From Sophora flavescens (Eukaryota > Streptophyta > Magnoliopsida > Fabales > Fabaceae): DNA of 64,000 bases. Made by a program: the position numbers and the translations under genes. The stretch spans positions 137,871,847 through 137,935,846 of the forward strand of contig CM061064.1 of the NCBI GenBank assembly GCA_030762895.1. The letters run 5' to 3'. The notes beneath the pieces are model-generated. The model ran no database searches and was not told the origin of the DNA. It worked only from the letters and a program-made list of their open reading frames with translations. Positions 1 through 11,073 of the stretch are shown here, one piece after another. Each line of letters opens with the position of its first letter. Positions within the stretch are counted from its first letter, which is position 1.

Positions 1-1096
1 TGTGTCACTTTGATCACTGGTCATAAGGTAGAGATTTGCCTCTTCTTCCTCAGATTCTTCAGAGGAATCCATGTCATTTCCTTACATGCTATGTATGCTC
101 TTCTTGGCTTTTTGTTCTTCTTGTCTTTGGACTCAAAGCTGTCATGCTTGTCCATCTTTTGAAGCCTTGGACACTAATTCTTGTAATGTCCAGTTTTTCC
201 ACATTCATAGCATTTTACATTTGATGTTGAACTTTCACCTTTTGAGAGATTCTTTTTGGAAAAGAAGTTTGAGGGCTTTTTGTTGAAGGTTTTCTTCTTT
301 TTGAGAAACCTCTTGAATTTTCTGACCAGCAGTCCCATGTCTTCTTCAGAATCTTCATCCTCCTCGAGTTCTTCATCTTCATCACTGTCATGAACTTCTT
401 TAGAGATATGAGCCTTTAGTGATAAGTCTTTCTTCTTTTTCTCCTTCTCTTCATGATCATTCAGTCTATGAAGTTCCATCTCATGTTCTTTAAGCTTTCC
501 AAACAGTGTAGCAATGTTCATAGATTCTAAGTCTTGAGCTTCAGCTATAGCAGTGATCTTTGGTTGCCATTCTCTTGTCAAGCATCTAATAACTTTGTTG
601 ATTTGTTGTTCATATGAGATAGTCTTTCCAAGTCCATCTAGTTGATTCACAATGTGAGTGAACCTCCTTTGCATATCATTGATGTCTTCATCTTTCTTCA
701 TGTGAAAGAGTCCATACTTTCTCTCTTCACATCACTTGTCCCTTCATGAGTAACTTGCAGCATATCCCACATTTGTTTTGTTGTCTTACAATTAGAGACC
801 CTAAAAAATCCATCATAACTCAAAGCAGCAGTTATAATATTCTTAGCTTTAGCATTATAACCTACTATTTTCTTGTCCTCATCATCCCAATCAACTCTTG
901 GCTTATTTGTCTTGGTGCCAATTGCATCAACATTATGAGGGATGTATGGATCATTCTCAACATCATCTAATACATCAAGACCACTTGCCTCAAGGAATAT
1001 TAACATCCTCTCTTTCCAAGACATATAGGCAGTGCCATTGAATGCAGGGGATCTTGCTAGAGAAGCCCCTTCTCCCAAGATGTCATTTGAAGCCAT
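1..1096 (-). pseudogene. copia gag (nucleocapsid) polyprotein start, frameshifted
   Basis: Gag packages the retrotransposon RNA into virus-like particles. The first ORF starts at the ATG ending at 1096 and runs to 698; a second frame picks up at 701 and runs to 174. Together they give a typical copia gag: an N-terminal block with a YMSWKERM motif, a KTTKQMWDML block, then a Lys/Glu-rich region and a CX2CX4H zinc knuckle (CYECGKTGHYKN). A stop follows at 174-176, just before the last knuckle cysteine would be expected. Reading on towards base 1 in another frame gives an acidic EESEEEEANLYLM stretch, as commonly lies between gag and protease. The shifts and the stop make this copy non-functional. 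Confidence 0.8.
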
Positions 1097-1130
1097 CCTC
1101 TTAAGCTGTTAGGCTTTACACAAGAGTGAA

Positions 1131-1145
1131 AGCTCTGATGTCACT
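1131..1145 (-). other. primer-binding site (initiator Met tRNA type)
   Basis: On the minus strand, directly after the LTR end at 1146, the sequence reads AGTGACATCAGAGCT. This is close to the usual plant copia site (TGGTATCAGAGC) complementary to the 3' end of initiator methionine tRNA. It fixes the orientation and the LTR boundary. Confidence 0.65.
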
Positions 1146-2406
1146 TGTTGGTTGTGGCTTCTAATACTCAGGAAGGGAGGGTTGAATTGAGTAGGTAAGA
1201 TTATTTTAAAAAAATTCCCCTTAGAACAAAAACTGAATCATTTCTTGAAACTTTTGAAAAGCTTTTGCCAACCAACAAAACAAAAGAAGTTTTTGCAAGT
1301 ATGTGTGATAAGAGAGTTGATTCTTTTATCAAGAAAGATGGTAGAAATATAGAATTTCAAATTTCAGAACAATTATAAATTTCTCTTAACAAAACTTAAA
1401 CACGTGTAATGAACGATTAAAGCATTTAAGGAGTTAAGGGATAGAGAGAAATACAAACCGAGTTTTATCCTGGTTTGGCTACCTCCTCTGGTAACCTACA
1501 TCCAGTCCCCACAATCACTTGTGAGTTTTGTCCACTATGATCAAAAATCAATTACAAAATTCTTTACAAAGCTTCACAACTCAGGTTCGTTCTACCCAGT
1601 GACAGCTTTCCAGTAAAAGCAACCTTGTAATCCCCAAGAGTCCCTTCTACTCTTTTCAAACCTCTAAGAGTTCCTTCTACTCTCAGATCAATACTCAGAG
1701 AAATACCTTCTCTCCTTTCTTCTTCCTTTCTCAGTAAAAGATTGAATTATAGATTCTAAGAAATCAGAATTACAACTTGAAGCACTATCAAAAAAGACTT
1801 TAACTATTCTCAATGAAAAAGCTCTCTCTCAATTTCGTGTAATCTTTCAGAATTGAATGAATTGATTATTGAGAAACATTTACCCAAGTCTATAGGTGTA
1901 TGTCAAAATAGATCCGTTGGGCACACTTCAAAAGTCAGTTAAGATCAAAACAAACTTTTAAACAAAAAATTGATTCTGGCAGTCAATCGATTGCCTAATC
2001 GATGTATTAAACAAGATTTGTAATTTTTGTACTGAGTACATCATTTGATCAATCGATTGGATTATTGAAAGTTATTAATTCCCATTGATATATAGATGTG
2101 TAGTACTTCGATTGTGTTCTTGAAAATCACAAGCATCAGCAGCCCAGAAGTGTTTACATCATTACTCAATCGATTGCATAATCATTTCAAAAAGTCTTTG
2201 CCTCTGTTTGGGCTTATGCATCGATGTGTCAATCGATTAGCTCTTTGTAAATATAAGACTCTACTTCTGTTCTGTGTATGCATCGATGTACTAATCGATG
2301 TGATGTATATGAAAAACTTTCTTGGCCTCTGTTTGGTCTTATACATCAATGTATCAATCGATTGTACGCTTATTTCAGAAATCACTGGCTTCTGTTTCAC
2401 TCTATA
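1146..2406 (-). repeat. copia 5' LTR, 3' segment
   Basis: This is the larger segment of the split LTR. It ends at 1146 with CCAACA on the minus strand. From about 1985 to 2360 it carries many copies of the palindrome ATCGAT in contexts such as CAATCGATTG and CATCGATGTA, and the same motifs resume at 14102. The continuity of this motif field across the insertion, plus the CTATA duplication, shows that the two segments were once joined. Confidence 0.8.
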
Positions 2407-3487
2407 TGAGACACCCCGTTGTGCCCCATTGTATTATTAGATTAAAACCTTATTATTTATTTAGTTAATCGCATACTTAACGTTAGAATATATAAAAATT
2501 AAAACTTAACTTATAAACACACAGCGGAAGAAAATTTCAAAGTAAACACACCATATATATAGCGTACATATCATAGGTTTATACATTAGAGTACTTCAAA
2601 CACTGTCTAGGGCCTCCCGTCAGTAGAATCCCTAGCAGGCATCTTAAAACAACAATTAATAGCGGAAACAAAACATCTTATAAGACTCACTGGCCCTAGA
2701 CACTAAACTACATTGTTGGAATCCACAGCTCGTCCTCCCGCCTCCGGTTCATAGGGAGTTCCATCCAACCCCTCTTCGTTCAGCTCAGCCACAGGGTCTT
2801 CAAGTACGATCCCATAAAAGATAAAATAAAACATATCGAAAGATACAGGGGATAAGAAACAGTTCTATCATCAAAAGCGGAATAGAATACATAACACATA
2901 ATATAATAATAGCCACAGACACTCATCACTCAAAATCAACAATCATCCTCAATTCACTATATCATCATCTACCCTCAGTCCCTGCAACTAAGACTTTATA
3001 CTGATGTGGCCATCTTTACTCCTGTCACATTAGTCAGTAGTCTGAAACAGTCCAGTGCAAATAACTTTCGAACGCATCAACGACTAAGCGAGTATTAGTC
3101 CAAAACGGTCCAGTACCAAGAATATGCGAACGCGTCAAGGAGTATCAATCCAGAACGGTCCAGTGCCAAGATTATGCGAACGTGTCAAGAACTAAAAGAA
3201 TGCTACGGTCGTCTACCTCGGCATCCACATCCATGGGACACTCACCCGCAATATCCAATATCCCAAAATAGGATATCCTGACCTCGTGTGTTCCACTCAC
3301 ACGGCTGTGAATAATAATACAAACACATGAATCTCACTAACCCATATTAATAACATCCAAGTGCCTTAAGCTTCCATCAAAGCCTTAACACATATTCTAT
3401 GTCACACTTCCTCTTTAAAATAATTGGTTTAGGCTGGCACCTCTAAGTCACCATTATCCTCACACCCAAACCAACAATTATCTCTCG

Positions 3488-3491
<4 letters not shown>

Positions 3492-3525
<34 letters not shown>
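3492..3525. repeat. (AT)n microsatellite
   Basis: About 17 uninterrupted AT dinucleotides lie inside the minus-strand solo LTR. Confidence 0.95.
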
Positions 3526-3528
<3 letters not shown>

Positions 3529-5183
3529 CTTAAAATCCATTAAACCCAATATTAAAAACCAGGCAGATCATGCATAACACAATATCATAAAATATTCAAA
3601 TACCACCAAATATCACATAAGCAATGCAATAATAATAATAAATTCAATCAACCTCAGATAAGATAAAATCATCCTAACGTCGATAAACCTACAATCCCCA
3701 AATCACCATTGGTTTTACAGAAAAAAGGTTTCCAATATGATTTTGGTATTGTCGATTACTCAACTACTAGTAGGGTTTAGGTCGCCCTACACAATTATTA
3801 TATAATATGCTACTTATCGATTCCGACGGTAGAATGATTCTTTCCCCCACCTGAGTTAGCACCGAAATTCCGATTTCGGCGATCCTCATTATCACACCAT
3901 TGTTTAACAGTTTCTCCTTCAACCAAACAATACAACTATAATTAATCAACAAAATCACTCTTAACCTAACTAACTAGGTTTCGGCCTCCTAATTCAAAGT
4001 AGGGTTAGGATTCTTTTCTCATTCAAAGCTTTTGGATTCTAGTCCCTATAGTCTTAGATAGCTTAGATAAATTATCATAACTTGGAAATATTAACAAAAT
4101 AATTTAATCTCCTTTTTAATTAAGTTTCGGCCTCACTTAGTAAAATAGGCTAGGAAATTCATTTTGATTCTAGCTATTGGTTTTAGATTACATAGATACT
4201 TAAGAGTATTAACCAATCATTAGAATTCATTAAATTAACAAAATCTATAAACTCCTAAACCCTAGATTTTCGGCCAAACACCATAAATTAGGATAGAAAT
4301 CTTTGTTGGAGTTAAGCTCTTAGATTATAACCATATAGGTATTAGAGAGCATGATACAAGTGATAGCATTGAGTAATGACACGAAAACTTCACACTCACT
4401 TTCTCACCTAGGTTTGGCCAAGAATGGTTTATAGGGAAGGAAAATGACTTTGATCACATGCTTTTGGATAATGAAAGTAGGGATTATATCTAGATCATAG
4501 AAATTGGTTTCACATTTTTATGATTTTTCTACAATTTTCTAGAATTATTACAAGTTCTAAATCTAGAAATGGAAAACTGTGACATATGAAGAACAAAATC
4601 TTAGACAAGAGATGAGATGATCATGTTACCTCAAGTTAGGAAAGTAGAAGAAGAATAGATGATGATCTTGGCAAGCTTTGTAATGGAATTACTTGGAGCT
4701 CTTGAAGAAAGAAAATGGAGTTTAAGTGTTTTTGGTGAAGAAATGAAGAAGATGAAGAAGATGAGTGAAATGGTGAGGGGAGGCCACGGTTTTGAGGGCT
4801 TTTATAAGGGAAATCCTAGGCCTTGTTTGGTTTTTAACTTTTAGATTAAAGGGTTTTGTGATGATTCAATTAATATAAGCTTAACCATAGTTAATAATTA
4901 ACTTAACTAGGGTTACTTTGCCTAACTGTGGTTAATAAATATGTGGCTCACATTTGATGGAGGTGTGTGATGAGCCTCTGGTTGACTGGTTTTATAACTA
5001 GTAAAGACATTGGCTTTGTGCTTATTTTATATCATTTTTACCCAAATTAGACTTGATTGTCCTTAAGTAGTATTTTGAGTCTGTAAAGTGTTTTTAAGTT
5101 AATTTAGTTGATTTAGAGTGAATAAAGTATTTACTTTTATTTTCTATTTTCAGGTTAATAAAAAGGAATAATTCTGGAGTTTC

Positions 5184-5463
5184 TCGCCCCGCGAGAAGGT
5201 TGCTCGCCCCGCGAACCAGAAGGTGACTGTGCCAGAGAAATTGCATCCTTTCTGTCTCGCCCCGCGAAGGATGACTCGCCTCGCGAGTAATGCTACCTTG
5301 GAAAAGTCAGAGACGATCACGGTTTGGGCATATTGGAGGTCACGGGCGTTACAGTTGGGAATTTGAAGAGTTCGCCTCGCGAATTTATGCTCGCCTCGCG
5401 AGAAGACCAAGAGTTGCAGACCTTTCGCATAATTCGCCTCGCGAGAAGTGCTTCGCCTCGTGA
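5184..5463 (+). repeat. array of eight TCGCCYCGCGA motifs in the LTR
   Basis: The 11-mer TCGCC(C/T)CG(C/T)GA occurs at 5184, 5204, 5257, 5276, 5372, 5391, 5434 and 5453. Several copies extend to the near-palindrome CTCGCCTCGCGAG. The surrounding LTR is AT-rich, so the motif stands out. Its place just upstream of the TATA box suggests an enhancer or a target of a DNA-binding factor, which is inference. Confidence 0.85.
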
Positions 5464-5484
5464 GGACTTGGATTCCAGAATTTG

Positions 5485-5492
5485 TATATAAA
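5485..5492 (+). promoter_or_regulatory. LTR TATA box (5' LTR)
   Basis: TATATAAA lies downstream of the motif array and upstream of the presumed R/U5 region, where an LTR promoter is expected. The same box is present in the 3' LTR at 9464-9471. Confidence 0.65.
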
Positions 5493-6225
5493 CTGCTCTA
5501 TGGCAGAATGATAAGTTAGCTAGTTTTTGAGAGTCAGAACTAGCCAGTTTTGGCTAGTTTCTGAGTTTGTAGTTTTTTTTTGTTTTCCTCTTAGTTTATT
5601 GTTTTCTTTTGTAATGGAGAACTAGTCTCCTAGATTAATCTACTGTAATTGGTTTCTGTTAACACTTGAGGTTCTGTATTCCATGTTTAGTTGCTTTTCT
5701 CTTTTCAATGCCATGCTGTATGTTTCTGTTTGTTATTTCAGGAATGTATAGTGTGGTATTGTTTCATTTCGGTGATGTAATGTTCCTATATATAATCGCG
5801 TTTGTTATTTCGCGTGTGTTCATTCATGTTCGTTTGTTCATGAGAGCTTAACCCCGTTTGTTATTTCGGGAATAGGAACATACATCTGTAGTAGCGGTTT
5901 TCGTTTGTTAATTGTTGCTACAACCGGGAGGGGATTAGTATCTGCTTAGGATTTGGATAAACCAATGATAGTGGGAAACCGAGAACAGTAGGTTAATCGT
6001 CTTTTGTTTATTTGTTATTCTCTTTAACTACTTTGTTTTCATTATTTTGTTTTCTTAATTTAGTTTCAAATCTCAAAACCCCCAGTTCTAACTTTTACTA
6101 ATTTTCTGTTAATAATAACAACAACTAAAGAGTCCTTGAGAGACGATCCGAGTTGTCGCTCTATACTGCATTATTTTTATAATCGCTCGTTCTTTTTGGC
6201 GCGTGGCGACAGCACGGTCAAAAAT

Positions 6226-6243
6226 TGGCGCCGTTGCCGGGGA
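6226..6243 (+). other. primer-binding site, Asp tRNA
   Basis: TGGCGCCGTTGCCGGGGA lies five bases after the LTR end. It is complementary to the 3' end of plant aspartate tRNA, which is known as the primer site of Athila/Tat-type retrotransposons. Confidence 0.85.
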
Positions 6244-6355
6244 CTCTGGTTTGTTGTTATTAGCAGAAAAAAAAATATTTAAAAAAAAATAATAATAATA
6301 ATAATAATTTTTTCGCTAATTAGTTCTGTCTGCTTTGTCTGGATGTTTGATTGCC

Positions 6356-7531
6356 ATGGATAATTACATGTATGGATATTTGCCTAATGTTTATTATGAA
6401 CCACCACCGTGCATGTATTATCCTAATTTTAGTGAGCCACCACCATACTATCCTAGCCAAGTGACTACCTCTGCACCTTCCGAACCTTCCCTAGAGGACC
6501 TGTGCAAACAGATGACTGCACAGATAAGTGCACATATGGAAGGAATGAGGCAACAAATGGCCGAGCAAACTCAACGGATGATAGAGGAATTTCAACAGAA
6601 GATGGAGGCTGAGTACCAGAGGGACCAAGCTGAATCTCGGAAGTTGTGGGCTCTAATTGATCAAGTTACCGCCAACTCAGCTGCAATGCTAACTCCACAG
6701 CCCATTGAAGAACATAAAGATTCACAAGTCATTCTTGAAAATATTTCTGATGATGATTTTGATAATGTTTCTGTTGATGATGAATTATGTGTTGAATCCC
6801 CTGATCCTAATGCTTGTTATTGTGATGGAACTGCTTTGTGTGTAGAATGTTTTACAGGTTTATACTTTTCAGGAAAAATAGAAAATGCAGATCGTTTTGC
6901 AGGTTTATTTTTTTCAGGAAACTTAGAAAAGGAGGATCAAGAGGACATCTGCTCCACCGTGCTTGAGGATGATGAAGAACCTTTGGGAGTAGATGATGCA
7001 ATTAAAGCAAATGCATGTGTTGAGAGTAATGGGGTGGATGCACTGTGTGAAGAATTCCCAGACATTCTAACTTTTTCTGATTCATTTTCTTGTAATATAT
7101 GTACTGACTCTAACCTTTGTTTGGTGTGTGCTGAAATTTCTGCGTGTATAGCAGGTGAAAAATTTGTTAGTGCAGTGAATGAAGACCTTGCAGAAGTTGA
7201 AGCAGCACCGGAGACACCAGCTAATTGTTTGCCACTTCCCCCTGTGGAACCAAAAGCTCTGGATTTTGCACCCTTGGATTTTGCACCATGGCCGGTCCAA
7301 GAGGTTGAGCCCCACTTCTATTGGGGAGACTTTGTAGATAAAGAGGTCATCTGTGACCCGAAGGGGAGTGAGAAGTCCGCCGCACTCGGCGAAGTCATCA
7401 TAATTGTCAAGTGCTCACCCCCACATAAAAGCTGCAAGTTAGGGAGGCTTGGAATGAATTTCAGTCCTTTGGCTACCACGTGGGCCTTATGTTACAGGCA
7501 GTGGGATCCTGGTGGAACCGCCTCTGAATGA
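6356..7531 (+). CDS. single ORF of the non-autonomous LTR element; coiled-coil, Cys-motif protein of unknown function
   Basis: The reading frame is open from 6335. I prefer the ATG at 6356 (eighth codon) because it sits in GCCATGG, a strong plant start context. Numbering from 6335, residues 10-50 are rich in Tyr and Pro. Residues about 53-112 form a Gln/Glu/Met-rich helix likely to be a coiled coil (QISAHMEGMRQQMAEQTQRM). An acidic region follows. Two Cys clusters of the form C-x1/2-C-x5-C-x2-C lie at residues 161-172 (CYCDGTALCVEC) and 253-265 (CNICTDSNLCLVC). The C terminus (about 310-398) is mixed and ends in a Trp/Pro/Gly-rich tail. There are no pol motifs. It may be a gag-like RNA-binding or particle protein used in trans, but I do not recognise the family. 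The frame is uninterrupted in an otherwise decayed region, which fits recent activity. Confidence 0.7.
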   Translation: MDNYMYGYLPNVYYEPPPCMYYPNFSEPPPYYPSQVTTSAPSEPSLEDLCKQMTAQISAHMEGMRQQMAEQTQRMIEEFQQKMEAEYQRDQAESRKLWALIDQVTANSAAMLTPQPIEEHKDSQVILENISDDDFDNVSVDDELCVESPDPNACYCDGTALCVECFTGLYFSGKIENADRFAGLFFSGNLEKEDQEDICSTVLEDDEEPLGVDDAIKANACVESNGVDALCEEFPDILTFSDSFSCNICTDSNLCLVCAEISACIAGEKFVSAVNEDLAEVEAAPETPANCLPLPPVEPKALDFAPLDFAPWPVQEVEPHFYWGDFVDKEVICDPKGSEKSAALGEVIIIVKCSPPHKSCKLGRLGMNFSPLATTWALCYRQWDPGGTASE

Positions 7532-7594
7532 GCTTTTCTTAACCCTTTCTTCTTTTTAATTTTCTTTTCCTTGCCTTATTTCTATTTTGTTTTC

Positions 7595-7629
7595 AATAAA
7601 GCTCCTGAATAATTTGAGAAGCTCAGGAG
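7595..7629 (+). terminator. possible polyadenylation signal plus stem-loop after the element ORF
   Basis: AATAAA at 7595-7600 is followed at once by CTCCTGA (7602-7608) and TCAGGAG (7623-7629), which can pair as a 7-bp stem with a 14-nt loop. The position 60-100 bases after the stop codon is suitable for a 3' end, but LTR elements usually end transcripts in the 3' LTR, so this is tentative. Confidence 0.35.
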
Positions 7630-8966
7630 TTGTGTTTGTGTCTTGGTATTGGCAAGTTTATTGGATTTTATTAATTTTTGCATAGATTGATTGCATGATA
7701 GTGTTGACTGTTTTCCCCCGAGGATTTGAAAAAAAAAAATTGATCCCCATATGATTGAAAACTGAACTTTGAGATTTTGTTATGATGGCATGATTTATGA
7801 TAAGTTTGGGGCAATAGGAAGCACATATTAGGGATAGAATCTCTGTCAAATAATTTGCAAAATAAATGTCCAGGTGAGGTTTTGAGCCTCCAACATGTTT
7901 TAAACTGTGTGAAAATCACTTTTTAAGTTGCACTTTCCTGGATTTGATTGAATCTCTTTTTGGTTTGCATGATTATGTGTTTGCTTCAGATGATTTAGGC
8001 ATTTTCTTTGTAAATAGCTACTTGGCCTAAAAATAAACCATTCCTAATGCATGTTCCCTAGTTAGCCCCATTGAGCCTATTAGCCTGTTAATTCTTGATA
8101 ACCTAATGTTATAAGCCCAAAAATCTGGAAAATCATGTTAACCCGATCTTGGGATTAGGAGAGCATGTAATCTTAGAATGGGTGCAAGAACTAAGTTTGG
8201 GGTGGTTACAAGGTGTAATATGTTGTTGGGATTAAAAAAAAAAAGAGAGAAAAATATACAATAAAAAGGATGGAGCCAAAGGCTTGTAAAAAAAAATAAT
8301 AATTTGAAAAAAAAAAAGAAAAGTGGAAAAATGCCAAAAAAGGCTATTTGAATAAAAAGGCTGTAGCCACCCAGAAGCATAAAGAAAAAAAAATGAAGAA
8401 AGGAACTTGAGTTTAATTTCAAAGTGTAAATAAAGTTCATGCTCTCTTAGTTCCTAGGGTCTTCAGCCTAGTTCCTTTGTATATCCTACCCTTAGCCAGG
8501 CCCCATTACAACCCATAAAAGACCTTTTGATGTTGCTTGCATGTTTTCTGTGGGAACCATTTTGAGATGGAAATCAAATTTATGGGAAGTGCTCTTAAAA
8601 GTGAAATTGAGAGAATTGTTGATAGCCTGACACAAATTGAGCGATGAGTGAAACACAAATTTCCCTTGTGAGGAAGGCAGTTGTTTGATTTTGGTGATCT
8701 CCCTTTTGTGTGTAACTTAGATCCCCTGCTTAGATTTGATTGCCTGAATGATTAATTTCTCAATTGTTTAGAATAAATGAATGTGGGGATTACTTTGCTT
8801 GTAAGGGGGGAACATTGAAAGAAAAATTGTTTTGTTAAATTGCTTGAAATCTGTGTAAAGTTGATTGAATCCTTAAGCTTGCCATGTTTTGCCAGGTCTT
8901 GAGTCTTTTTAAGTTTTTAAGTTTTAGTTTGCTTGGGGACAAGCAAAGTTTAAGTTTGGGGTATTT
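7630..8966 (+). other. non-coding internal 3' region with polypurine tract
   Basis: About 1.3 kb between the ORF and the 3' LTR contains no credible gene. The motif AGTTTGGGG recurs at about 7803, 8192 and 8952. The last copy (AAGTTTGGGGTATT) abuts the 3' LTR start at 8967 and is the likely polypurine tract for plus-strand priming. Long A runs are present around 8233-8400. Confidence 0.6.
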
Positions 8967-10200
8967 TGATGAGCCTCTGGTTGACTGGTTTTATAACTAG
9001 TAAAGACCTTGGCTTTGTGCTTATTTTATATCATTTTTACCCAAATTAGACTTGATTGTCCTTAAGTAGTATTTTGAGTCTGTAAAGTGTTTTTAAGTTA
9101 ATTTAGTTGATTTAGAGTGAATAAAGTATTTACTTTTATTTTCTATTTTCAGGTTAATAAAAAGGAATAATTCTGGAGTTTCTCGCCCGGCGAACCAGAA
9201 GGTGACTGTGCCAGAGAAATTGCATCCTTTCTGTCTCGCCCCGCGAAGGATGACTCGCCTCGCGAGTAATGCTACCTTGGAAAAGTCAGAGACGATCACG
9301 GTTTGGGCATATTGGAGGTCACGGGCGTTACAGTTGGGAATTTGAAGAGTTCGCCTCGCGAATTTATGCTCGCCTCGCGAGAAGACCAAGAGTTGCAGAC
9401 CTTTCGCATAATTCGCCTCGCGAGAAGTGCTTCGCCTCGTGAGGACTTGGATTCCAGAATTTGTATATAAACTGCTCTATGGCAGAATGATAAGTTAGCT
9501 AGTTTTTGAGAGTCGAAACTAGCCGATTTTGGCTAGTTTACGAGTTTGTAGTTTTTTTTTTGTTTTCCTCTTAGTTTATTGTTTTCTTTTGTAATGGATA
9601 ACTAGTCTCCTAGATTAATCTACTGTAATTGGTTTCTGTTAACACTTGAGGTTCTGTATTCCATGTTTAGTTGATTTTCTCTTTTCAATGCCATGTTTGT
9701 ATGTTTCGTTTGTTATTTCGGGAATGTATAGTGTGGTATTGTTTCATTTCGGTGATGTAATGTTCCTATATATAATCGCGTTTGTTATTTCGCGTGTGTT
9801 CATTCATGTTCGTTTGTTCATGAGGGCTTAACCCCGTTTGTTATTTCAGGAATAGGAACATACATCTGTAGTAGCGGTTTTCGTTTGTTAATTGTTGCTA
9901 CAACCGGGAGGGGATTAGTATCTGCTTAGGATTTGCATGAACCAATGATAGTGGGAAACCGAGAACAGTAGGTTAATCGTCTTTTGTTTATTTGTTATTC
10001 TCTTTAACTACTTTGTTTTCATTATTTTGTTTTCTTAATTTAGTTTCAAATCTCAAAACCCCCAGTTCTAACTTTTACTAATTTTCTGTTAATAATAACA
10101 ACAACTAAAGAGTCCTTGAGAGACGATCCGAGTTGTCGCTCTATACTGCATTATTTTTATAATCGCTCGTTCTTTTTGGCGCGTGGCGACAGCGCGGTCA
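8967..10200 (+). repeat. 3' LTR of the non-autonomous element (1234 bp)
   Basis: It aligns end to end with the 5' LTR. The main difference is at about 9181-9195, where the first two TCGCCYCGCGA motifs of the 5' LTR are fused into one with loss of about 20 bp, as expected from recombination or slippage between direct repeats. A TATA box lies at 9464-9471. It ends GCGCGGTCA and is followed by the duplication GTGTG. Confidence 0.92.
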
Positions 10201-11073
10201 GTGTGCCTGATTTTGGGCCACACCTAGTGACTCACCAATGAGTCACCGATCCTATCCGTTAGCAGTTCCCGAAAATTCCGTACGCAGCTTCGTCATTTAC
10301 CCGATTTCGGTTTTTTTGAGAGGAAAATAATTAAACGAAAGAAAAATAAAATAGGTATGATTTATTGGAGGTGGATGCACGAAATTGGATAGATGTGGGA
10401 GGTATACAACCATGTAAAATGAGTGGTTAAAAGTGCGTAGATGCGTCTTGTTAATACCCGCGAAAGCTTGGGGGTACTTTGGTCTTTTTACCTAAAAGTC
10501 ATGATTACTTGCATTTAATGCTCATAAATTCTTGGTGAGTCATGGCGGTGACTCATCCCATGACTCAGCTCCTCCGATGTCCGGTTTTGTCTCTGTACTT
10601 CCCTTCTCGACTCCGTCGGTTTCCCGATTAGGGTTTTACGCTCGTATAAAAGCGTAATATTTCGTTTTCGACTGAAAATTTTCAAACTAACCAAACTCGT
10701 TGGAAATACGATTTAAATATAAACCATTTCATTCACGAGTCAAAATTAGGTTTTCTGATCATTAAAATCTTATTGTCAGTGAAAACACCAACTGCTTTTC
10801 GTCCAAACTTTTACCAAAATTCGTTCGAATAAACATAATATTTTATTTCTGATCAGAAATTTGAAATTTAGACTTCCTCACGGACAAAATATAAAAAATC
10901 TACAAATTTCAGTTTTCGGGTCAAATTAGGGTTTTAAGTCAGTATAAAATTATACTGTCAGTTAAAAAAACGCAGACCGAGCTCCGTCTGAATTTTCAAC
11001 CCAGAATTTCACCGTAGCCTTCTACCATAAAAGAGACTATGAATATGATTTTATTTTATTTAAAATCACTTTC

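Larger units (their letters stand above)
4968..6220 (+). repeat. 5' LTR of the non-autonomous element (1253 bp)
   Basis: It starts TGATGAGCCTCTGG and ends GCACGGTCA. It contains a U3-like array of TCGCCYCGCGA motifs, a TATA box 22 bp downstream of that array, and a later field of CGTTTGTTATTTCG-like repeats (about 5725-5905). The short ORFs at 5150-5410 and 5666-5851 recur in the other LTR and are LTR sequence, not genes. Confidence 0.92.
4968..10200 (+). mobile_element. complete non-autonomous LTR retrotransposon with tRNA-Asp primer site
   Basis: The two LTRs (4968-6220 and 8967-10200) are nearly identical apart from one 20-bp deletion and a scatter of single changes. The element is flanked by the 5-bp duplication GTGTG at 4963-4967 and 10201-10205 and has TG...CA ends. 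The internal 2.75 kb holds a primer-binding site for Asp tRNA, one ORF of 398 codons, and a purine-rich GTTTGGGG tract just before the 3' LTR. There is no protease, reverse transcriptase, RNase H or integrase. It is therefore a LARD-like element that must be mobilised by a partner. The Asp-tRNA primer suggests an Athila/Tat-type Ty3/gypsy helper (inference). High LTR identity indicates a recent insertion, younger than the solo LTR around it. Confidence 0.9.

Noticed and set aside
5150..5410. ORF of 86 codons on the minus strand, repeated at 9093-9389
   Set aside because: Both lie in the two LTRs of the same element across the TCGCCYCGCGA array; the repetition is due to the LTR pair, not to a gene family.
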